Notes under the pieces: generated by a model | The model's database searches: none | The model's input: the letters and a program-made list of their open reading frames with translations, nothing else | Told to the model about the DNA's origin: nothing | Made by a program: the position numbers and the translations under genes | Shown here: positions 1 through 9,189 of the stretch, piece after piece | How positions within the stretch are numbered: position 1 is the first letter of the stretch | Layout: every line of letters begins with the position of its first letter | Source: an uncultured Desulfobulbaceae bacterium | GTDB lineage: Bacteria > Desulfobacterota > Desulfobulbia > Desulfobulbales > CALZHT01 | DNA length: 64,000 bases | Direction: 5' to 3' | Assembly (NCBI GenBank): GCA_945787445.1 | Contig: CALZHT010000022.1 | Coordinates: 1-64,000, forward strand

Positions 1-2
1 TG

Positions 3-1442
3 CAGGAGAATTTTGCCATTGAACTTCCCGGCGCGGCAGAGGTGGTTATCAACACCAGCACCGCCCCGATTATCTACAGTAAGGGCGGCTCCATCCTGCG
101 GCAGATTCAGGGATATATCGGTGATGATGCTTTTAAAAAAGGGGTGCACCTCTATTTGCAGAACCATGCGTATGATTGTGCCGCCAGCCATCACCTCTGG
201 GAAGCATTTGAACAGGCTGCCAAGCAACCGGTGGAAGCCATCATGAAAAGCTGGGTTGAGCAGCCGGGATTTCCTCTGGTGATTTCAAAAAGAGTAGAAA
301 ACTCATTGGTGTTGCAACAGAAACGGTTTACCTACCTGCCCGGTGCGGATGACCAGAAATGGCTCATCCCGCTCACTGTAAGCCTGTATTCGGCAAACGG
401 TGAGGTCCGCCGGCTCACCGCAGTGATGGATGAGAAGGAATGCACCATAGAGATTGATCCCACCACAAAGGCTTATAAAATCAATGACCGACAGACCGGA
501 TTTTACCGGATCCAGTATGATGATCCGGAAAATTTCCAAGAGCTTGCCAAAATGGTTGTTGATAAAACCTTGCCGCCCGAAGACCGTTGGGGGTTGCAAA
601 ACGATCTCTATGGTCTGGTCAGAAGCGGCGGGCTGCATATGCAGGACTATGTGGATTTTCTCAATCACTATGCCGCGGAAGATGGATATTTACCACTGTC
701 AAGCATTGCGGCCAATCTCATGCAGGCCTATCGCATCCTTGAAGATGATTGGCGGCGAAAAATAGCAGGATTAGCTTTGCCGTGGCTGGAATCGATCCTT
801 ACCAGAATCGGCCATGAACCTTCTGTATCAGAAGACCACACCATAACCATTATGCGGGACCGGTTGATTGGCCATGCAGTGCAATACGGCTCCCCGGCGG
901 TAACGGAGTTTGCTTTACAGCAGTTTGAGACATTGAAGCAAGGCGGCACCGTGCATCCGGACATTATGGGCAGTATCATGCTGGCAGGAGCCTGGACCGG
1001 GGATGCCATTATTTTTGACTGGTTTGCGCAGCGGTTCAAAAACGCTCCTGCAGAACATGAACGGATGAACATCCTAGCCGCCATTGGCTTTTTTCAGGAC
1101 CGTCATGGGTTGGAAAAGGCGCGGCACTATGTTCTGGATGAAGTGCCGGCCCGCAATAAATTTATCCCGGTGATGGCCATGGCAGCTAACCCTGCTGCGG
1201 TTCCTTTTTTGTGGGACTGGTATGTCGGAAATCTTACCCAAATTGAGCAATTCCATCCCATGCTTTATGAGCGGGTATTGGCTGCCGTCATCCCGGCTGC
1301 CGGGATGATGCAACCGGATGAGGTGCGCACCTTTTTTGCAGACTACCTTGCCAAGAAGAACAAAGCCGTGGATGTTATCAAACTTTCCCTGGAGCGATTG
1401 GAAATTAATCTCCGCATGCGGGAATTGAATAAACATAACTGA
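3..1442 (+). CDS. M1 family aminopeptidase, C-terminal part (5' end outside window)
   Basis: The reading frame is open from the left edge and ends with TGA at 1440-1442, so this is the C-terminal part of a larger protein. It begins just after the metalloprotease core: the YSKGGSILRQIQGYIGDDAF segment followed by a Trp-rich WVEQPGFPLV stretch is the hallmark of the end of the M1 catalytic domain. About 370 residues of helical ERAP1/APN-type C-terminal domain follow. The HExxH zinc site lies upstream and cannot be checked. M1 enzymes remove N-terminal residues from peptides; a general peptide-turnover role is likely. No operon partner is visible downstream. Confidence 0.88.
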   Translation, partial: QENFAIELPGAAEVVINTSTAPIIYSKGGSILRQIQGYIGDDAFKKGVHLYLQNHAYDCAASHHLWEAFEQAAKQPVEAIMKSWVEQPGFPLVISKRVENSLVLQQKRFTYLPGADDQKWLIPLTVSLYSANGEVRRLTAVMDEKECTIEIDPTTKAYKINDRQTGFYRIQYDDPENFQELAKMVVDKTLPPEDRWGLQNDLYGLVRSGGLHMQDYVDFLNHYAAEDGYLPLSSIAANLMQAYRILEDDWRRKIAGLALPWLESILTRIGHEPSVSEDHTITIMRDRLIGHAVQYGSPAVTEFALQQFETLKQGGTVHPDIMGSIMLAGAWTGDAIIFDWFAQRFKNAPAEHERMNILAAIGFFQDRHGLEKARHYVLDEVPARNKFIPVMAMAANPAAVPFLWDWYVGNLTQIEQFHPMLYERVLAAVIPAAGMMQPDEVRTFFADYLAKKNKAVDVIKLSLERLEINLRMRELNKHN

Positions 1443-1523
1443 TACAGCAACAGGACGCTATCGAATCAATAGTGCATTCTGTGTAGCATTCTAATGGTTG
1501 GAGAAAAAAAATCCGGCCATTGG

Positions 1524-1769
1524 TCAGCCACACTCTTCAATCTTACTTTTTATGGTACGCAGGGAGGCAGCAAGTATATCCGCTTCAATCGCCCGCAATC
1601 CGGTCCAGCCCACACCCTCGCCGATGCGCTTAATTTCCTCTTGCCAGTAATCTTTAAAGGCGACATCTGTTTCGAGGATGGATTTTGCCGCACGATCAGT
1701 CTCTTTGTTGCCGGCTTCAAAATAATCTATCATTGTGTCCAATAGCCGCAGAATGTGGATTGTATCCAT
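1524..1769 (-). CDS. Small hypothetical protein (81 aa)
   Basis: An 81-residue, mostly helical, acidic protein starting MDTIHILRLLDTMIDYFEAG. It has no membrane segment, cysteine cluster or recognisable motif. Its composition looks protein-like (regular charged/hydrophobic spacing), and it is convergent with the aminopeptidase gene. I do not recognise the family. It is real with moderate probability only, because there is no operon context. Confidence 0.5.
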   Translation of the reverse strand: MDTIHILRLLDTMIDYFEAGNKETDRAAKSILETDVAFKDYWQEEIKRIGEGVGWTGLRAIEADILAASLRTIKSKIEECG

Positions 1770-1843
1770 ATTGCCAGACCTCCCCGGTTACATTCTCCTG
1801 GTTTAATAAATAAACTTGATGAATTTGTAAAAAGTCTTTTTAT

Positions 1844-1924
1844 ACCACAGAGGACCCAGAGAGCACAGAGTAAAACTTTATCCTTTCAAGCAGTTACCTC
1901 TGTGCTCTCTGTGTCCTCTGTGGT
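1844..1924. repeat. Long inverted repeat, 27-bp arms
   Basis: Arms 1844-1870 and 1898-1924 are reverse complements over 26 of 27 bases (one mismatch) around a 27-base spacer. The arms are built from CACAGAG/CTCTGTG words. The element stands alone between a small gene and a membrane-protein gene and would form a strong hairpin. There is no T-tract, so a terminator role is not supported. It looks like an interspersed palindromic element. Confidence 0.8.
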
Positions 1925-2007
1925 GAATTTATAGTTTTTGTGAGTCTGTCAAACTTGATTAACTCGCAAAAAGCCACAGGATGGCTAAGCAAAAAGTTCG
2001 ATTAAAC

Positions 2008-2628
2008 TTATTTTGCTTTATTCAAATAGCGGTCCTGCAGGATATCGTACTGGGTTTTGGAGTCAGGCCTCCAACTGGTCTTGAAGTAAAAGCGGGCTGT
2101 ATTTTTCGTGGCTGCATAGTCCACGCGCTTGCTGGCCGGGACTTCATCTTTGGGTTGGAGGATATCGGGGATCTTGGAGATATATTCTGGAACAAGCATG
2201 CGTAACGTCCGGGGCGTAGTGGAGTGGTCGGCTACATACTGCAGAAAAGCGGGCCGTATCTTTTGGAAGGCGGTCTCGCGTTCTCTATTGAACTCCCGCA
2301 TATCAGAATTGAGGTAAACAAGCAGGATAGGAGCAATCCCGAAAACAAGCAGGCTGAGGACCTTGGTGGGACTTATCCGTGAAAGTATTCTTTGTGGTTT
2401 TTCCTTTACAGCTGCATCCTTTATATCCCGGATAATAAAGAATCCGTAGATGAAGGCCACAGCGGCAAATAGTGACAGGAAGACAAAGGCGATAATATCA
2501 TTGGTCATTAAGGCTTCCGCAGCAAGGGAACTTCCTATGCCCCAGACGCCGGTAAGGAGGAAAAACAGGCCAATGAACCAGAAAACGATGATCAGGAGAT
2601 AATGGAATTTTTTTTCTGCAGGTTGCAT
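2008..2628 (-). CDS. Membrane protein of unknown function (206 aa)
   Basis: The protein has hydrophobic segments at about residues 10-32, 44-67 and 90-107, followed by a soluble C-terminal domain of about 100 residues rich in charged and aromatic residues. The arrangement is that of an inner-membrane protein with a C-terminal extracytoplasmic or cytoplasmic domain. No family motif is recognisable. It is flanked by palindromic repeats on both sides and has no co-directional partner within 250 bp. Confidence 0.72.
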   Translation of the reverse strand: MQPAEKKFHYLLIIVFWFIGLFFLLTGVWGIGSSLAAEALMTNDIIAFVFLSLFAAVAFIYGFFIIRDIKDAAVKEKPQRILSRISPTKVLSLLVFGIAPILLVYLNSDMREFNRERETAFQKIRPAFLQYVADHSTTPRTLRMLVPEYISKIPDILQPKDEVPASKRVDYAATKNTARFYFKTSWRPDSKTQYDILQDRYLNKAK

Positions 2629-2697
2629 ATGTCGTTATCAGACTCAGTTACGATTAATAGTTCACTTTTCAGGCAGCAGCTTGTATTTGTTTATTTC

Positions 2698-2791
2698 GTG
2701 CTCGTGCTCGTAATCGTAATCGAAAAGGAAGCATAGTTATCTGTCTGATCATGAAAAAACAAGATCGATTACGAGCACGATCACGAGCACG
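2698..2791. repeat. Inverted repeat of CGTGCTCGTAATCG words
   Basis: The segment at 2698-2722 (CGTGCTCGTGCTCGTAATCG and on) is matched in reverse complement by 2766-2791 (CGATTACGAGCACGATCACG and on). The arms are themselves internally repetitive (CGAGCACG, CGATTACG). A related word, GATCGATTACGAGCAG, occurs near 40683-40698. It lies between the membrane protein and glgX; no coding potential is seen. Confidence 0.65.
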
Positions 2792-2884
2792 ATACAGACG
2801 GGTCCATTTGACCCATGTTCGAAATTTCAGTCCTTTTCCTTCAACCCCCTGTCTTTAGGCGGAGGTTGTCCAGTTTTTCATGTT

Positions 2885-4993
2885 TTAGCGTGAAACGAGC
2901 ACCACCAAGCTTCTTCGCTCCACCTTGAAGCGCTCTTTTTGAAAGCCGATTGCGGGCGCATCCTCCTCGACCTCGTAAATATCTTCAGGTGGAGTTCTGG
3001 CGGTGTCGATGACACGCAACCATTCCTTGCCATTATGCGGCACCTCAAAATACCGAGATTTTTCTGAGGCATTGAGCATCACGAAAATGTCTTTATCTGG
3101 TGTCTCCGGCGCCTTGTTACCTTCCAGCAAAAAGGCGATCCAGCGGGCCTCCTTTGACCAGTCCGGTTTGTTTGCCCTTTTGCCGTGCCAACTGATGCCG
3201 GGGCCGCCGCTGAAGAAGTGCTCCCGGCGCAGGCTGTGATGGCGCTTGCGAAAGGCGATCATCAGCCGCGTAAAACGCAGCATATCCTCATGCTGTGCAG
3301 CCAGGTCCCAGTTGATCCAGCTTATTGTATTATCCTGGCAATAGGCGTTGTTATTGCCGTTCTGCGATCGGCAGAATTCATCGCCGCCCAGGAGCATAGG
3401 CACGCCCTGGCTCAACAACAGTGTGGCCATGAGGTTCTTTATATGCCGGTTGCGCATGCGGTTGATTTTATCGATGTCGGTCGGCCCTTCCACCCCAAAG
3501 TTCATAGAATGGTTGTTGTTCTCGCCGTCGCGGTTCTCTTCGCCGTTGTCTTCGTTGTGCTTTTCGTTATAGGAAACAAGATCGATCAGCGTAAAACCGT
3601 CATGGGCGGTGATAAAATTAATGGAGTGATAGGGCCAGCGTCCGGTTGGCTGGTACAGGTCCTCCGAGCCGCAGAGGCGGTTGGCGAGATGGCTCACCTG
3701 TCCCGGGTCGCCACGCCAGAAAGCGCGCACCTGGTCACGATAGTAGCCATTCCATTCGGCCCATCGGCCCCAAACCGGGAAGCTGCCAACCTGGTAAAGG
3801 CCCGCTGCATCCCACGCCTCGGCAATTATCTTGGTATCTGCCAGCACCGGATCCGCGGCAATACGCTCAAGCAGCGGCGGATTCTCAAGTATTTCTCCAT
3901 TTTCGCCGCGGCCGAGAATTGATGCCAGATCAAAGCGGAAACCATCGATATGCATCTCCGATACCCAGTAATGCAGACAATCGATAATCATGGCACGTAC
4001 GTGCGGATGGTTGCAGTTGAGGGTGTTGCCGCACCCCGAAAAGTTAAGGTAACCACCTTCATTGTCCAGCATGTAATAGATACTGTTGTCAATGCCGCGC
4101 ATGGAGATAGTGGGGCCACGCTCGTCGCCTTCGCCGGTATGGTTAAAGACAACATCAAGATAGACCTCAATATCGGCGCGGTGAAATGCCTTTACCATCT
4201 CGCGAAACTCGTTGACCTGGTTGCCGTTACGCCCGTTAAAGGCAAAGCTCGCCTTGGGCGCAAAAAAGGCAAGGGGGGAATATCCCCAGAAGTTGCGCAT
4301 GAGTTCTCCGGTGTGTGGATGGTGGCGCAAATGTTCGTTCTCATCGAATTCGAATACCGGCATGAGTTCCACCGCTGTGACGCCAAGCTCTTGCAGGTAG
4401 GGTATTTTCTCGGTGAGCCCCAGGTATGTTCCAGGATGGCGCACCCCGGAAGAAGGATGAACAGTGAAGCCGCGGACATGCAGTTCATAAATAACCGTCT
4501 CTCCCAGCGGTGTACGAGGCGGTGCATCGCCCTGCCAGTCAAAATCTTCTAAAGGTAGACATCCCAGGCGATGGTGGAAGATTTTTTCGCCCTCCGGTCC
4601 TTTTGCATGCTGGATGCCGGATTCGCCCCAAACCGAACCGCCACTCAGGCCTCTGGCATAAGGATCGATCAGGACGGCATTGGGATCGAACCGATGGAGA
4701 TTTTTCGGTTCACTCGGGCCATTCAATCGCCAACCATAGAGGATGGAGGGATCCAGACCGCACACTAGAATATGCCAGACATGGCCGGTGCGATGAAAAT
4801 GGGGATCCAGTGGAATTTCGACCATTGGTTCGTCCGTGTCTTGCCGAAAGAGAACCAGAGAGGCAGCAGTAACATGTTTGGAAAAAAACGAGAAATTAAT
4901 GCCACGTCCAAGCTCGGAAGCGCCAAATGGAAGGGGCTTGCCGCGCTCGAGCCTGAAGGCGCCGGCGGCCCAGGATTCCTGCTGTGCAGCCAC
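2885..4993 (-). CDS. glgX: Glycogen debranching enzyme GlgX / isoamylase-type (GH13)
   Basis: A 702-residue protein of normal GlgX length. An N-terminal CBM48-like domain (about 15-120, LPFGASELGRGINFSFFSK) precedes a GH13 catalytic barrel. Catalytic landmarks are the nucleophile Asp in GFRFDLASILGR, the acid/base Glu in IIAEAWDAAG and the third Asp in TAHDGFTL. It hydrolyses alpha-1,6 branches of glycogen or amylopectin. The start is GTG at 4991-4993, preceded by AAGGAGTAGGG on the minus strand. It is the last gene of a five-gene glucan operon and lies 8 bp after glgA. Isoamylase-type debranching is what shapes crystalline starch in plants, which matters given the dikinases nearby. Confidence 0.93.
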   Translation of the reverse strand: MAAQQESWAAGAFRLERGKPLPFGASELGRGINFSFFSKHVTAASLVLFRQDTDEPMVEIPLDPHFHRTGHVWHILVCGLDPSILYGWRLNGPSEPKNLHRFDPNAVLIDPYARGLSGGSVWGESGIQHAKGPEGEKIFHHRLGCLPLEDFDWQGDAPPRTPLGETVIYELHVRGFTVHPSSGVRHPGTYLGLTEKIPYLQELGVTAVELMPVFEFDENEHLRHHPHTGELMRNFWGYSPLAFFAPKASFAFNGRNGNQVNEFREMVKAFHRADIEVYLDVVFNHTGEGDERGPTISMRGIDNSIYYMLDNEGGYLNFSGCGNTLNCNHPHVRAMIIDCLHYWVSEMHIDGFRFDLASILGRGENGEILENPPLLERIAADPVLADTKIIAEAWDAAGLYQVGSFPVWGRWAEWNGYYRDQVRAFWRGDPGQVSHLANRLCGSEDLYQPTGRWPYHSINFITAHDGFTLIDLVSYNEKHNEDNGEENRDGENNNHSMNFGVEGPTDIDKINRMRNRHIKNLMATLLLSQGVPMLLGGDEFCRSQNGNNNAYCQDNTISWINWDLAAQHEDMLRFTRLMIAFRKRHHSLRREHFFSGGPGISWHGKRANKPDWSKEARWIAFLLEGNKAPETPDKDIFVMLNASEKSRYFEVPHNGKEWLRVIDTARTPPEDIYEVEEDAPAIGFQKERFKVERRSLVVLVSR

Positions 4994-5001
4994 GGTTTTC
5001 C

Positions 5002-6468
5002 CTACTCCTTGATGTAATCGTAAATATTTATATAATGACCGCCGGGATGATTCCAGGAATAGTCGTATCGCATGCCGTTAATCATCAATTCTCGAAAATG
5101 TTGGGGATGGCTGTACCACATGCCGATGGCCCGGTGCAGTGCTGATTCCATACCTTGGTAATTGAAATCATTGAACAAATAACCATTTCGTTCATGATAT
5201 GGCCTGTGGGCGTAATTCGCATCAAAAACAGTATCGGTCAGGCCGCCGGTATTGCGAACCACGGGAACCGTGCCGTATTTCATGGCGATCATCTGCGTCA
5301 GGCCGCATGGTTCAAAGGCGCTGGGGATAAGAATCATGTCAGCGCCCGCATAGATGAGATGGGCCAATTCTTCATGATACGAGATTTCCAGATGGCAGTC
5401 AGGGTTATCGTTCAAAGAATGTTTGAGTTGCCAATATTCATGGTTTATGCGTGGATCAGGACTTGAACCCAGCAGCACAAACTGGCAGCCGTTGGCCAAA
5501 GAATAAGAAATCGCATGGCGGATCAGTTCTACGCCCTTTTGATGGTCCAGGCGGCTTACCACCGCAACAAGCGGTTTATAATCATGTCTAAGCCACAAAC
5601 GTTGGCGCAAAGCTTCTTTGTTTTTGTATTTGTCATCAAGGGTATTGATTGAATAGCGGTGCGCGATATATGGATCGGTTTCAGGGTTCCAGGCGTTGTA
5701 ATCAAGCCCGTTCAAAACGCCGCCGAACTTCCCGCCATGCTCGTGCAGGGTATGCTGGAGCCCGTAACCGAGGTCCGTATGCTTAATCTCTTCAGAATAG
5801 TGGGGCGACACCGTAGTCACAAAGTTGGAATAGACTATCCCTCCCTTCATGATATTGACCGCACCGTGGTTAAAGTTGTCCTGCAGCCGTTCCTGGGTCA
5901 TATAATGAGCAGGGTTCAACCCTACCTGCCGGAGAATATATTCCCCGGTCACTCCCTGATGTTTGAGATTGTGCAGCGTATAGCACACCCTGGGGTGGGT
6001 CATTCCCAAATGCGTATACATGTCATACAAAAGGACCGGCACGAGCCCAGTCTGCCAGTCATGGCAATGGATAATATCAGGGTGCTTATTCGCCTTCAGC
6101 ATAAACTCCAATGCTGCGCGGCAAAAAAAGGCGAACCGCTCGGGATCGTCGTTATGTCCATAATAGATCCCGCGGTTAAAGAAGTTCGTGAACGAATGCG
6201 ATTCAATAAAAAAACATTTCAGACCTTCAACGAAACCAAAATATACATCGCAATGAAAATGCATGTCGTGATAGGGCACCCAGAGGTCCCCGAATACCTT
6301 ATGAAGATCCCAGATGCGGTCGTAGCGCATGCAGTCATATTTGGGGAGAATAACCTCTACCGCGTTGCCCCGGATCATGAGTTCCCGGGAAAGACCCTGC
6401 ACCACGTCCGCCAACCCCCCGACTTTCGCAACCGGCGCGCACTCCGGAGCAATCATAACGACATACAT
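5002..6468 (-). CDS. glgA: Glycogen (starch) synthase, GT5 family
   Basis: A glycogen synthase that transfers glucose from ADP- or UDP-glucose to the non-reducing end of an alpha-1,4-glucan. The substrate-binding KVGGLADV loop occurs near residue 15, and the C-terminal half carries the GT-B motif PSAFEPCGLTQMIAMKYG and the TGGLTDTV segment. I chose the ATG at 6466-6468, giving MYVVMIAPE, because family members start this way and AGAGG lies 9 bases upstream. An ATG 36 bases further upstream would overlap the preceding gene. The stop of the upstream GH57 gene is 1-2 bases away, so the two are translationally linked. The length of 488 aa is normal. Confidence 0.93.
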   Translation of the reverse strand: MYVVMIAPECAPVAKVGGLADVVQGLSRELMIRGNAVEVILPKYDCMRYDRIWDLHKVFGDLWVPYHDMHFHCDVYFGFVEGLKCFFIESHSFTNFFNRGIYYGHNDDPERFAFFCRAALEFMLKANKHPDIIHCHDWQTGLVPVLLYDMYTHLGMTHPRVCYTLHNLKHQGVTGEYILRQVGLNPAHYMTQERLQDNFNHGAVNIMKGGIVYSNFVTTVSPHYSEEIKHTDLGYGLQHTLHEHGGKFGGVLNGLDYNAWNPETDPYIAHRYSINTLDDKYKNKEALRQRLWLRHDYKPLVAVVSRLDHQKGVELIRHAISYSLANGCQFVLLGSSPDPRINHEYWQLKHSLNDNPDCHLEISYHEELAHLIYAGADMILIPSAFEPCGLTQMIAMKYGTVPVVRNTGGLTDTVFDANYAHRPYHERNGYLFNDFNYQGMESALHRAIGMWYSHPQHFRELMINGMRYDYSWNHPGGHYINIYDYIKE

Positions 6469-6469
6469 G

Positions 6470-8062
6470 TCAATAAGCCTCTGTAGAAAATGATTGGTGG
6501 TCAATTTGAGGAAAAATATTGTTGTGGCTTTCGATCGTTGCGAGCCATTCCTCGTCTATCATCCGGCCTTCGATTTCATTCTTAAGCCTGTTCAGCCGCA
6601 GAAGGTGGGTTTTTGTTCTTCGGGTGGCATACTCCGGCATCGTGCCGTTGTTGATCATAAAGGCCCAGTCGCTCGCCTGTGCCATCAGCAGTTCCCGTGC
6701 CGCCTGCTTGAGTGCCCGTAGCGTCAAGCCCTCTGGCTGGGGGTAATGCCTGGCCAGCTTTTCCATTACCTGCGTTCCTTGGTGCAGATGACGATAGATC
6801 CAGTCATTACTGCCATTGAGCCAGGTTTCGTGGAAGCCGTTGTATCCCCAACTGGAAGTACAGGGGGTCGCGACCTGATTGACGGGATGTTCTGCCAGGT
6901 ATTCGGAAAGAGTGATGAGGCGGATTGTTTTCTGTTCCGCACTGATCTTGCGGATCAGTCCATTGAGCCATATTGGCCCTTCATGCCACCAGTGGCCAAA
7001 TAGTTCGGCATCGTAAGGAGCCACAATGATGGGCTTGCGATCCATAACCGAAGCCAGATGTTCGATTTGTTTCTGCCGGTTGGCGATGAAGTTTTCGGCG
7101 TGCAGTTCCGCTTTGTTTTCCGCCCATTCAGGAACATAGATTTCTTTGTGATTAGTCTTGCCGGTGATGCGGAAATACTTGAAGCCGCTGTCAAGCCGTA
7201 TATTGTCTTGATGAATATATGGCTTGATATACTCAAGATCGAGATCGTAGGCGATATCACGATAAAATTCCCGATAATCATAATCCCCTGGATAGCCGTC
7301 AACTGAACTCCAGACCTGCCTGGACGATTCCGGATCACGTCCGAAAACAGCAGCTCCTGACGAGCAATAGATCGGCGTATAGACCCCGTGTTTCGGCCGC
7401 GGCTGAGCCCGGGTGATGCCATGGGTCTCTGCGATAGTGTGACGAATGGACTGATCCATGAGTACCTGGTCAACGCCGGGATAGTAGCCGCATTCCGGCA
7501 ACCAGAAACCCTTTGGCCTTTGACCGAAGAGGTGTTGATAATGGTCTATTCCCACCCGGATCTGGGCGCGCACCGCTGCTGGATTGACGGCAAGCAGCGG
7601 CAGGAATCCGTGAGTGGCTGCACTGGCCAGAAATTCTACCTTGCCAAGGGTCTGGAAGCGTTTAAAAGCCTGCACCAAGTTGCGCTTGTAACGATTGAGG
7701 AAAGCGGCGTGCACATTTTGCAGCTGCCTTGAGTACATGCGTGCCAGAGTATTCAATTCGGGCTGTAATCTGGTGCGCTTGATTTCTTTTTGGCCCAGCT
7801 CTATCAACCGTTCTAGTCTATTGAGATAACGTTGCTGTAAGAACGGATCAACAAGCATCGAAGCAAGAGTGGGGGAGAGCGAAAGGGTGAGCCGGAAATC
7901 AACCCCGTCTTCCAGCAAACTTTCCAGCATCAAGAGGAGAGGGATGTATGTTTCGGTGATGGCTTCGTAGAGCCAGTATTCTTCGAGGGCATCCTCATAT
8001 TCTGGGTGCCGCACGTAAGGAAGATGGGCGTGCAGGACAATTGCCAGATAACCTTTTTCCAT
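6470..8062 (-). CDS. GH57 family 1,4-alpha-glucan branching-type enzyme
   Basis: A 530-residue GH57 protein opening with MEKGYLAIVLHAHLPYVRHP, the typical N-terminus of GH57 branching enzymes. The WLPECGYYPGVD segment carries the catalytic Glu, and APYDAELFGHWWHEGP carries the second catalytic Asp. The C-terminal helical region ends with the MPEYATRRTKTHLLR motif of the DUF1957 group. It is expected to form alpha-1,6 branches in the cytoplasm. It sits directly before glgA and after a DUF4912 gene. Amylase or 4-alpha-glucanotransferase activity is the alternative within the family. Confidence 0.9.
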   Translation of the reverse strand: MEKGYLAIVLHAHLPYVRHPEYEDALEEYWLYEAITETYIPLLLMLESLLEDGVDFRLTLSLSPTLASMLVDPFLQQRYLNRLERLIELGQKEIKRTRLQPELNTLARMYSRQLQNVHAAFLNRYKRNLVQAFKRFQTLGKVEFLASAATHGFLPLLAVNPAAVRAQIRVGIDHYQHLFGQRPKGFWLPECGYYPGVDQVLMDQSIRHTIAETHGITRAQPRPKHGVYTPIYCSSGAAVFGRDPESSRQVWSSVDGYPGDYDYREFYRDIAYDLDLEYIKPYIHQDNIRLDSGFKYFRITGKTNHKEIYVPEWAENKAELHAENFIANRQKQIEHLASVMDRKPIIVAPYDAELFGHWWHEGPIWLNGLIRKISAEQKTIRLITLSEYLAEHPVNQVATPCTSSWGYNGFHETWLNGSNDWIYRHLHQGTQVMEKLARHYPQPEGLTLRALKQAARELLMAQASDWAFMINNGTMPEYATRRTKTHLLRLNRLKNEIEGRMIDEEWLATIESHNNIFPQIDHQSFSTEAY

Positions 8063-8129
8063 ATTTCAACCCATACTATTACCGCAGCAACCGGAGAAGA
8101 GGATAGTAGCCGCCCGGCGGAACCATGGC

Positions 8130-9032
8130 TTATTTTGACGAGACGCCAAAGCTGAACCGAGCCTCGCACACATCCGTAAGATTATGGTCCTTCTCTTTGG
8201 CATGTCGAGCATGAATGTTTTGCGGCCTTGAATTTTCCGGCCCAATGGAAGGCCTGATTTTCACGACAACCTTGCGGAACGGTTGGTTTTTTTTCGGTAG
8301 GCCTGGTGTTGATTCGCCTAACCGGAAAAGGGCAGCTTGATCCGATGCCGGTAGCGCGTCTTGGATCTTCTCTTTAGGGGGCTGCTTTTCGGCCGCCGTT
8401 TGTCCATCTCGCAAAGATTCTTCGCGAACTTCGGTGGTCAGCTCAGCTCCGCCGGTCTCTTCTGCTACGAACAGATACTGTTCATCTCCATCAGGAACAG
8501 GCCAGGCGCGCGGGGTCTCCACAATGTTTGACCGGGCCGCCGGAAAAAATTTGTCATTTTCAGCCCGAAAACCTATTTCGGCCAGGTATTCCTTCTCAGG
8601 GCTCCAGAGATGGACATACTGGTTTTGCACGGCAAGATCGATATCCACGTCAAAAAAGCTGTGGGCATTCTCTCCGTTAAAAACAATGTTGCTGACATCA
8701 TAGAATCTCAAAACAGGCCGTGTTTGTCTCGGGTCATCCTGGGGCCGTTGTTTTACTCGTTCAAAGCCGGCGGAAGGACTTGGATGTTGGCGAAAATGAA
8801 ATTCCCAATAAGCATGCACTACAAAGGGGCCAACCGGAAGCAACATCACTCTGTTTTCACCGTATGATTCAGGTAAATCGCCGTTTTCCCAAACCAGTTC
8901 ACGGCTTGAAGCTTCAACTTTATCATTCTTTCCTGTCTGCTGGGGAGCAACGGCCTCTGCACCATTACCTTGCTTGAGCGCATTCCGGGCATCATTTTTT
9001 GCCAGCTGCTGTTTAGCTTTTTTCCCAACCAT
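8130..9032 (-). CDS. DUF4912 domain protein (glucan operon)
   Basis: A 300-residue protein. After a basic N-terminus (MVGKKAKQQLAKNDARNALK), residues about 50-200 match the DUF4912 pattern: LPESYGENRVMLLPVGPFVVHAYWEF, then a conserved Trp-Ser-Pro-Glu-rich strand region ending in WPVPDGDEQYLFVAEE (given here as landmarks, not one run). The C-terminal 100 residues are low complexity and probably disordered. The start has GAGAGGG five bases upstream. DUF4912 genes commonly accompany GH57 and GlgA genes; its function is unknown. By its fold pattern (beta-rich, aromatic) a carbohydrate-binding or scaffold role is plausible but unproven. Confidence 0.8.
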   Translation of the reverse strand: MVGKKAKQQLAKNDARNALKQGNGAEAVAPQQTGKNDKVEASSRELVWENGDLPESYGENRVMLLPVGPFVVHAYWEFHFRQHPSPSAGFERVKQRPQDDPRQTRPVLRFYDVSNIVFNGENAHSFFDVDIDLAVQNQYVHLWSPEKEYLAEIGFRAENDKFFPAARSNIVETPRAWPVPDGDEQYLFVAEETGGAELTTEVREESLRDGQTAAEKQPPKEKIQDALPASDQAALFRLGESTPGLPKKNQPFRKVVVKIRPSIGPENSRPQNIHARHAKEKDHNLTDVCEARFSFGVSSK

Positions 9033-9189
9033 GTTACCCTCTCACCGGAGGTTATGCGCCACGAATTATCTTCAATGCTAACAATAATAATACAAAGCGA
9101 TAAGGGTGCATCGTGTTCTATCCAACGATAGAGTAAGTCTTGCCGAGAGGTTACAAAAGTTCCAGCAAAAACTCAAGGTAGATTATGGC

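Noticed and set aside
3185-3922. 245-codon open frame on the plus strand within glgX
   Set aside because: It is antisense to a well-supported GlgX with intact catalytic motifs; its translation has no family features and no ribosome site.
5659-6486. 275-codon open frame on the plus strand within glgA
   Set aside because: Antisense shadow of glycogen synthase; composition mirrors the opposite strand.
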